The translations under genes were made by a program, and so were the position numbers. Positions 57,204 through 64,000 of a DNA stretch of 64,000 nt are shown in pieces (the stretch's first letter is position 1; every line of letters starts with the position of its first letter). The stretch covers positions 1 through 64,000 of the forward strand of contig DUZJ01000005.1 of the NCBI GenBank assembly GCA_013349615.1, given 5' to 3'. Source of the stretch: Planctomycetota bacterium (lineage in GTDB: Bacteria; Planctomycetota; Phycisphaerae; Sedimentisphaerales; Anaerobacaceae). The notes beneath the pieces are model-generated. The model was not told where the DNA came from and did no database searches. It worked only from the letters and a program-made list of their open reading frames with translations.

Positions 57204-59591
57204 TTATATAGTGGTTTCTCCGGGTTCAATCCTCATAATAATATCTTCCTGAATCGCCGGTGACAGGTCCAGGAAGTTGACGAATGTGCCGTGGATTCGC
57301 ATAATATATATGCCGTTTGGAGCATACTTCTTGGGATTTTTCAGGACCTGACGCAGGTGATTGGCGCTATCTACGTTGGAATAAACGTAGTAGGGCGACT
57401 CGACCGGCTCCATCCCCAATCTAAATAACGGCTTTATAACGTTATCACGCATCCATATTCCTTTCTCCTCAAGGTTGTCGGTATCTCCGGCACTGGTTTG
57501 GCGTAAACCGATATGTGAAGCGTACCCTCCGGTCATCTTCAGATAGGGCAGCTTCCAGGCTGAAAGGAGTCGATTTGGCAGACCGCCGCGGTCAGCTTCA
57601 GGCCGTGGGTCTACGCCGAATCCCAACATCGTCCTCGACTTTCGCCCGTCGGGCGTTGCACCCACCCAATAGCCATAGAGAAGATGCGTACTTGGAGTCG
57701 AGAAGTCAGCGAGGTAACTGTTACCCGTTGGATTCTCCAGGTTACTTACCAAATCGCCGACACGATTGACGAGTCGAACTGCTATTGCATCCACCTCGTC
57801 GCAGTTATTGCCGAATTTGTCCTGATTTGAGAGAAAGTGATGTAGCTCTCCATATCCTTCAAAGTTATTTTGCAGTGCGCTGCAAATGTCTGCCGCTGTC
57901 CATTTGCCGTAAGAAAGAGCGCGACTGACCGCGTATAGAGAATCGGCAACTACAGAAAGCCCATGAATAAGACAGCCGCTTGCATTATAGCGGGTCCCCT
58001 GTTTTTGAGGGTCACGCATGTCACGCCAGGTGTGAAAGCTGTCCATCAGTGCCGAAGTAAATGGAACAGGTTTCTCCTTTCCCAATAGCACCGTACAGGA
58101 ATTGCCTGCCTCACGCATCCGCAGCAGCGTCTTCTCAAGTAAATCAAAAAAGACATCTTCCAGATTTGCATACACTGCATCGGCACCGCCCCCAAGCCCA
58201 AGTTCCTGCGCAGACTCTCCTATCTTTTTTCCGGTTATCAGGGACCGCCCATCATTCATTGCCAGTTCCAAAACTTTTGCAAGATTCAGCCAGGTGTTAG
58301 TCGTATTCAACGATGCCTTGCCCATGATAAGCGGCTCCTGACAGCCGGCGATGCAATAGTCCGGCAGGTCCTCGTTAGCTACACCTCGACCACTTAATAT
58401 TTCAAACATCACGTCGTCGTTAAAGAGCGAAGGGTTCGAGTGCCCCGGAGAGAAAAAGAAACGTCCTAACGAACGATAGAAGGCCTCGCGAGTACCGCTA
58501 TGAACCTTGACGGACAAAGCCGGCTGCGGGTCATTTGTCTCGAAGAATGCGTCCAGCACAATATAAGTCATATCGCAATCAAGGTCACGGCCTTTCTCAT
58601 CACGCCCGCCAACGATAACGTTTTGCGATATTGCCCAGCAGCGCTTGCCGACCTGGAAAAAACATAGTAAGTGCCTGACAAGTTCTACGGCTTCCTCTCG
58701 AGAGGTATCAGCCTCACTGTAATACCGCTGTAGTATTCCGTCGATGTTACCGACGGAAAAAGCATAAGGATTAGGCGCCTGTTCCAACGCCATTACCTGC
58801 CACAAGAGCACAAAAGACTGAACGGCCTCATGTAGGGTCTTCGCTCCTTCTGCCGGCACACGACTTAGAATGTCGGCAATGCGGGCCAGCCGCGTCTTTT
58901 CATTCGGACAATCTTCTTGTTGTGCTAAAGATTCTGCAAGCTCTCTATAACGCGCTGCAAGTATAATCACCGCCTCAAGCGCCCCGGCCATAATCTCGCC
59001 ATATTTTTCTCCTGATTGGCGGGCCTTTTGCTGCATAGCCCGAACGCCATTCTTTAGAAAGGGACGCAGGTCTGGAATAGTATGGCCGGTAACCGGCTCC
59101 ACAAAATACACAACCTCATTGATTTCGTCACCGGCCTTTGCGTAAATTTCCCGCAAGTTACTAACGTAGGCGGTCTTCTGGCAGTACCGACGAACAGCCT
59201 GGATTCTATCCTTTGTAATACCTTTCTGAGGATTGGGTGAGATATCATTATAGATATCGGTCGGGTCGCAGTAGCCAGCAAATTCCTCCACCTTAAAAGA
59301 AGGATTTATCAAGGCATACGAAGCTGAGAAAGCCCCATCCTGCGTTCCCGCAATCGCGCTGCCTTTGATGATGGAGATCGGCATACGCCGGATTACCCGG
59401 CAGAGAAGCTCCGCCTGTCCGGCAGCGTCATCCGGATTCCGGCCGTCGGCCCGCATTGCGCGCGCCTCCTGCATTTTTATCTCCTGAACGAAAAACCACT
59501 CGTCCATACATTCCTGGGACCGCTTGGCTTTACGAACAAGCTCTACACCTTCTTTAAATATTTCTTTCCACTCTTTATTTAATCTTATCAT
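57204..59591 (-). CDS. Glycyl radical enzyme (pyruvate formate-lyase-like), divergent
   Basis: Active-site Cys motif YCIAGCQEPLIMG; C-terminal radical loop IYIMRIHGTFVNFLDLSPAIQEDII. Start set at 59591. Confidence 0.88.
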   Translation of the reverse strand: MIRLNKEWKEIFKEGVELVRKAKRSQECMDEWFFVQEIKMQEARAMRADGRNPDDAAGQAELLCRVIRRMPISIIKGSAIAGTQDGAFSASYALINPSFKVEEFAGYCDPTDIYNDISPNPQKGITKDRIQAVRRYCQKTAYVSNLREIYAKAGDEINEVVYFVEPVTGHTIPDLRPFLKNGVRAMQQKARQSGEKYGEIMAGALEAVIILAARYRELAESLAQQEDCPNEKTRLARIADILSRVPAEGAKTLHEAVQSFVLLWQVMALEQAPNPYAFSVGNIDGILQRYYSEADTSREEAVELVRHLLCFFQVGKRCWAISQNVIVGGRDEKGRDLDCDMTYIVLDAFFETNDPQPALSVKVHSGTREAFYRSLGRFFFSPGHSNPSLFNDDVMFEILSGRGVANEDLPDYCIAGCQEPLIMGKASLNTTNTWLNLAKVLELAMNDGRSLITGKKIGESAQELGLGGGADAVYANLEDVFFDLLEKTLLRMREAGNSCTVLLGKEKPVPFTSALMDSFHTWRDMRDPQKQGTRYNASGCLIHGLSVVADSLYAVSRALSYGKWTAADICSALQNNFEGYGELHHFLSNQDKFGNNCDEVDAIAVRLVNRVGDLVSNLENPTGNSYLADFSTPSTHLLYGYWVGATPDGRKSRTMLGFGVDPRPEADRGGLPNRLLSAWKLPYLKMTGGYASHIGLRQTSAGDTDNLEEKGIWMRDNVIKPLFRLGMEPVESPYYVYSNVDSANHLRQVLKNPKKYAPNGIYIMRIHGTFVNFLDLSPAIQEDIIMRIEPGETTI

Positions 59592-59613
59592 TGTCTGAGT
59601 CCTCTTTTCAGGT

Positions 59614-60507
59614 TTAACCTCCCAGTGACGCGCCGAGCCCGCATTTGACAAGCTCATCGACAAAGTCTTGTGCCTCATTGCGTTCCGGCAGCGGCGTATT
59701 GCGCATCGGATATTCCTTGCCGAGGGCGGCATACTTTGGCTCACCCAGGTGATGCTGCCTTAATACCTCCACCTGCAAATATTTTCTCTGCTTTGCCAAA
59801 TCACCCAAAAACGTCTTGATTTTTTCCATCTCCTCTTTGCTGTCGTTCATACCCTTGACAAAGGGTATGCGAACTATAAGCTGGGGCTGCTTTTTCGCCG
59901 TTGACAGTAGATTTTGAAGGACCTGCCGGTTATCAGCGTTCATCCAATGCAGATGTTTATCATTTGAGATACACTTGAGGTCGCAAATCAGCAAATCAAC
60001 CAGTCCGACAAACTTTTGAAAATCTGCGGTGCCGGCGTTTGTCTCGATAGCTGTATGAATACCCTTTTTTCGCAATGCCTTAATAGTCAGCACAAGCTGA
60101 TTTGCCTGCAGTGTTGGCTCTCCTCCGCCGAAGGTAACGCCGCCGTCGCGGCCAAAAAGTGGTCGGTATTGCTCCGCGCGGCCGACAATCTCTGGCACAG
60201 AAACTTCCTTGCCGGCGTATTCAAATGCCGGATGGCGCCACACTCTCACGCAACTGATGTCCGGACATACTGTGCACTTTTGGCGGTCAAGCGTCCACTT
60301 ATTTGCTGATTTCGCAACCGCGCCATAAGGACACGCCTTGTCAGCGTATTGAGCACGGTCAGGATAGAACAAAATTTGCGGCTCAGGGGACAAACCTTCG
60401 GGATTAGCACACCACCGGCACAGGAAGTTACATCCCTTAAGATACACTACCCATCGCCGGCCGGGACCGTCAAAACCCTCACTCCAGCCTGTAGAAAAAA
60501 TATTCAT
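59614..60507 (-). CDS. Glycyl radical enzyme activating radical-SAM protein
   Basis: KGCNFLCRWCANPEG (CxxxCxxC); GVTFGGGEPTLQ; upstream of the GRE. Confidence 0.92.
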   Translation of the reverse strand: MNIFSTGWSEGFDGPGRRWVVYLKGCNFLCRWCANPEGLSPEPQILFYPDRAQYADKACPYGAVAKSANKWTLDRQKCTVCPDISCVRVWRHPAFEYAGKEVSVPEIVGRAEQYRPLFGRDGGVTFGGGEPTLQANQLVLTIKALRKKGIHTAIETNAGTADFQKFVGLVDLLICDLKCISNDKHLHWMNADNRQVLQNLLSTAKKQPQLIVRIPFVKGMNDSKEEMEKIKTFLGDLAKQRKYLQVEVLRQHHLGEPKYAALGKEYPMRNTPLPERNEAQDFVDELVKCGLGASLGG

Positions 60508-61889
60508 CTACTCTTCTCCAGGTTGGGACGAATATCATCTTTGGATATTAGTCCCAAACCGATAGCAGCGGCGTAAGCTGCTCCGAGCGCCGCCTCCTCC
60601 CGACTGGAACTGATGTAACACGGCAAACCAAAAATCGACTCAATAACTTCAGAGACCACAGGGTTTTTACGAACAGCGTTGCCGCCGGCAATTATTTTCT
60701 TAAAATCTTTAATACCAGCCTTAGATGCCATCTCTGCGAGCTCTCGAATCATACCCTCGACAAAGCCTCGTGTCAAATTAGCAGGAGTGAAATTCTCCGC
60801 CCCTATACCGTTGATACTTCCCCTGATGTTTGGCTCAAGTCGAGTGCCGCTAAAGCGAGTGTCCACCGATATTCCCGAAGCTCCTTGCGGTGCTTCTGCT
60901 GCAATTGAATTCATCCTGCTGTAAATCTCTTCATCGCCTGGCTGTGTCCCGGCAAATTCCTTGACAGTTGCCTGAATAAACTTTTGCAAATATTTATATG
61001 CCCATCCTCCGCATAAGCTCGCGCCTACGAGAATAAAGCCGCCAAACGGCATAGGTCTTGTTTCCAATGTTTCGACGAACTTATAGTCATTTTGAGGGAA
61101 CGAGATTTGTCCCCCGGTGCCAAGGTTCAAAACCGCAGCGTTGCCGGCAAAACCAGCGGCCCCAATAATGCCGGCCTGATTGTCACCCAACGGACTGCAA
61201 ACCTGTACATCAGGTCCAAGACCCAACTGCTGTGCAAGAGCAGGCCTGATATTGCCTAAGGGTCTTGCCGTCGAAAGCACGCTCGGCAGCACATCCTTAT
61301 CTATACCAAGCCTGTCAACCAACTCTGCATCCCATAGACCTTCCTGGAGGTTAAAGATTCCCCAGCTTGCAGCGTGGGTCGCTTCGGTCGCAATGACTCC
61401 GGTCAAGTGAGCCGCGACATAATCAGCAATCGTTAATGCAGTCGCGTTTTCAGAAAGCTTGCCATTTTTCGCCAGCCACCGCAATGTCGCTCCGCCATAA
61501 CCCGTGTGCAGCGGTGAGCCTGTTCTCTTTGAGTGCCGGGTTCTGAATTCTGAGTTCTGAGTTCTCTGGTCTCTCCAGGTGATGAGATTGCTCTGCGGCT
61601 CTAAGTCAGAATTGACCAGCAGCACACCATGCATCTGGCCGGTAATGCCGATGCCAACGACCTCATCTGCACGAACCTTTTTATCACTCAAAAGTTTTTG
61701 GAGCAATCCAAGACACAGAGCCCGGCTCCGCAGAGGGTCCTGCTCGTGATAGCCGGCAGGAAGCTCCTTGATTTGGGTATCATTTACTTGTGAGCAGATT
61801 GCCACCGGCCGCAGAGACTTGCACGAAAGTGCCAGTGCAGCAAGTTTAGATGTCCCAATATCCAAAGAAATAACGACTTTTTCGCCCAT
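60504..61889 (-). CDS. FGGY-family carbohydrate kinase
   Basis: VVISLDIGTSKLAALAL; GIGITGQMHGVLLVN; NLITWRDQRT; ATG overlaps the next gene. Confidence 0.9.
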   Translation of the reverse strand: MGEKVVISLDIGTSKLAALALSCKSLRPVAICSQVNDTQIKELPAGYHEQDPLRSRALCLGLLQKLLSDKKVRADEVVGIGITGQMHGVLLVNSDLEPQSNLITWRDQRTQNSEFRTRHSKRTGSPLHTGYGGATLRWLAKNGKLSENATALTIADYVAAHLTGVIATEATHAASWGIFNLQEGLWDAELVDRLGIDKDVLPSVLSTARPLGNIRPALAQQLGLGPDVQVCSPLGDNQAGIIGAAGFAGNAAVLNLGTGGQISFPQNDYKFVETLETRPMPFGGFILVGASLCGGWAYKYLQKFIQATVKEFAGTQPGDEEIYSRMNSIAAEAPQGASGISVDTRFSGTRLEPNIRGSINGIGAENFTPANLTRGFVEGMIRELAEMASKAGIKDFKKIIAGGNAVRKNPVVSEVIESIFGLPCYISSSREEAALGAAYAAAIGLGLISKDDIRPNLEKSR

Positions 61890-62182
61890 TCTCGCTCCGT
61901 ATCAGTTCAATCAAGGCTCACCCCGCCCCTCCTAAAGTCTGGAAAAGGAGGTGCCGGGCTCATCTATTATAGATGCAATGAAATGCACAATATTACTGGA
62001 ATTGCAACCCGTTGTCAAATGAGCAATCCTGTAACTTGCTGTAAGGCCGAATTCTGGATTTGTTGCCGGATTCATGCTAAAATTTTTTGTGTCGAATTCC
62101 ACCTTTATTTGGAACAAAAGCGTTAAGATTCAGAGGCGTTAAAATTAGGTCTGAAGACGAGAAATCATTTAAGGAGCATTTT

Positions 62183-62431
62183 ATGAGTCAACGGCAACGA
62201 AGCCGAAAAGCGTTTTTGCCCATAGTTGTGATGTTGGCAACACTGACGGCCTATGCCAATAATAGCGATATACTTTTCGATATGGGGCCGGACTCTTGGG
62301 CCAGTACGATTTCGCCCGGCGGACAATGCCAATGTCCAGATAACTGTCATCGGCAGATTCAGTACAGGGGAATACTTCTATGACACTGACACCGTCAGAA
62401 TAATTAGTCCGGCAGATGTGCAAGAGCAATA
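62183..62431 (+). pseudogene. Remnant of a short secreted protein, split by a frameshift
   Basis: Signal peptide SRKAFLPIVVMLATLTAYANNSDILFDMGPDSWASTISP, then other frame ADNANVQITVIGRFSTGEYFYDTDTVRIISPADVQEQ*. Confidence 0.55.
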
Positions 62432-62539
62432 GCGACAGTAGCCACAAAGACACAAAGGCACAAAGAAACAAAAATTAAAATAAATATATAATCTTGGTGT
62501 CTTGGTGCTTTCGTGTCAAAGAGTTGAGAATTGGGGGAC

Positions 62540-64000
62540 CTACGGGTTGGGGGCGCCGGGTGAAGGCACAGCCGCTTTCCAATTGTTCACATCATCTCCG
62601 TAATCATTCGGGTCTTTACGAGAAAGTGATTTGCCGTACCCATCCGGCTCGGTCGGCCACGGAGCTTTATCATAGTAACGTACACGGTCGATACAGATAT
62701 ACTGACGAACACCTGCGCTGTTCAAATCGCCGGGCATACTGAGCTCCAACTTCTCACCGGCGCCGCTTAACCAGCCATCGTAAGACTCGAGCACCTCAAC
62801 GCCATGCGGCACAATGCCGCCGTATCTTGCTGTAAAGGCCGTCTTGTCCTTCACAACCAATAGATAACTATACCCATATATCGTAACAGGTGAGCTGTCC
62901 GAAAAGACATACTCAATACCGTCGGTAAACTTCCACGGTGTGTGCTTATCAATGCGGTATAATGTTACCGGAAGGGTGAGGGTATTGTACAGCTCGATAT
63001 ATTCCTCATTCTGATTGCCGCTCGGGGGATTGTACATAATCTCGTTGATAACAATGGGGCCGACTCTGGGCCCGGCGTTAGGCAGCTCCGGGGTGTTGTG
63101 GTCGAGCGCAACAAAGTGATATATGCCGGTACTTGTAAGGTAACGGCCGAACGACACACCGGTCTGTGAAGCGCCAAATTCCTGAATCTTTGTGTATCCG
63201 GTCAACACACCATCCAGGCCCGAAGACAGGCACACCATTTCGCCATTTTCGCTCAACGCGAAGGGTAGATGGCAACCGGGGTCGTTTGGGTTGCCAAAAT
63301 TCACGTCTTCGTAGAAAACGAAATACTTATCTGGGTCGATTGTTGTTCCATCGGCAATCTCATATTTCATCCGGCTGCCGCTATTGTCGCTGAGGAACCA
63401 GCCGCCGATGTTAATGACTTCGTCGGTAGTGTTGTGCAATTCAATCCAGTCTGAATTGCTATCGTGCGAATGTGCCATCGCCTCGTTAATTACCACGGTA
63501 TCGATGTTCGAGACACCGGGTGTGGGCGGCTGGCAGAATGCGTAGGTCTCTGCGCCATCCGGGGCGCGACCCTGGGAGACATCGCTTGTCTGTGGGCCGT
63601 AGATGACCTTGTCGACTTCGTTGAGGTCGGCGTCGAACAGTGCGACGATTTCCTGGTCGGCGGAGAGCTGGAAGTCCAGGTGGGTCGGCCCGTCTTCCGG
63701 GTCGCCGTCAGCGATGAGAACGGCCATACCCGCGCCGGGTACGAAGCTCAGTGGGGCCAACCTGTGCTTATTTGGCTCAGCGACAGGGTCATCGGTCAGG
63801 AACAGCCCGCCCAGGTTCACCGGAAAGGCGCGTGGATTGTATAATTCGATGAAGTCGTTATTGAACAGGCAATCAGCGTTGGCAAGCCACTCGTTGATCT
63901 TCAGGGCAGCCGGGTCCCCAAGTGGCTGACGCGTATTGGCCTGGCCGAAAGTCGGTTGTGTCAGCGTCCATCGACCATTGTAACCAACCCGACCAATGGA
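62540..64000 (-). CDS. Lamin-tail-domain (LTD) repeat protein, 5' end beyond the window
   Basis: VVINEAMAHSHDSNSDWIELHNTTDEVINIGGWFLSD; VINEIMYNPPSGNQNEEYIELYN; frame stays open from 63820 to 64000 (KINEWLANADCLFNNDFIELYNPRAFPVNLGG). Confidence 0.85.
   Translation of the reverse strand, partial: SIGRVGYNGRWTLTQPTFGQANTRQPLGDPAALKINEWLANADCLFNNDFIELYNPRAFPVNLGGLFLTDDPVAEPNKHRLAPLSFVPGAGMAVLIADGDPEDGPTHLDFQLSADQEIVALFDADLNEVDKVIYGPQTSDVSQGRAPDGAETYAFCQPPTPGVSNIDTVVINEAMAHSHDSNSDWIELHNTTDEVINIGGWFLSDNSGSRMKYEIADGTTIDPDKYFVFYEDVNFGNPNDPGCHLPFALSENGEMVCLSSGLDGVLTGYTKIQEFGASQTGVSFGRYLTSTGIYHFVALDHNTPELPNAGPRVGPIVINEIMYNPPSGNQNEEYIELYNTLTLPVTLYRIDKHTPWKFTDGIEYVFSDSSPVTIYGYSYLLVVKDKTAFTARYGGIVPHGVEVLESYDGWLSGAGEKLELSMPGDLNSAGVRQYICIDRVRYYDKAPWPTEPDGYGKSLSRKDPNDYGDDVNNWKAAVPSPGAPNP

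Overview
Repeat-rich bacterial contig dominated by secreted carbohydrate-active enzymes. The gene style (TAT-signal sulfatase, Gfo/Idh oxidoreductase, DUF5107-TPR, DUF4038/5060, VIT-VWA-HEAT, LTD proteins) looks like Planctomycetota/Phycisphaerae, but that is inference. Main gene content: a fused type IIG-like restriction-modification protein (1.1-4.6 kb); a glycan-degradation region with GH32, proline-racemase family, GH2, an esterase-GH27-NPCBM fusion, DUF401, sulfatase, CocE-type hydrolase, Gfo/Idh, SUMF1-like, DUF4038/5060 and DUF5107-TPR genes, an SSS transporter and a UroD-like gene (6.5-44.4 kb); an accessory pocket with an Mrr endonuclease (44.4-48.2 kb); a GH36-like gene, a TIM-barrel epimerase and a VIT-VWA-HEAT protein (48.2-55.2 kb); a minus-strand operon of FGGY kinase, radical-SAM activase, divergent glycyl radical enzyme and ADP-ribosylglycohydrolase (55.7-61.9 kb); and a lamin-tail protein running off the right edge. 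One tRNA (Asp, GUC) is present. The most unusual signal is intergenic. A large set of short hairpins has unrelated stems but a shared 3' flank (CTAC or CTAA, i.e. GTAG/TTAG on the other strand). Some are nested inside other repeats and some supply the stop codon of the adjacent gene. A composite A-C-B repeat is found beside both restriction loci, and its A element keeps a conserved open reading frame. Other notable items are a ~200-bp duplicated leader plus signal-peptide segment in front of two unrelated hydrolases, a ~500-aa unassigned domain present both fused and standalone, an exact 200-bp tandem hairpin array, and a glycyl radical enzyme with an R-I-H-G-T radical loop. No database searches were run; all family names come from motif recognition.
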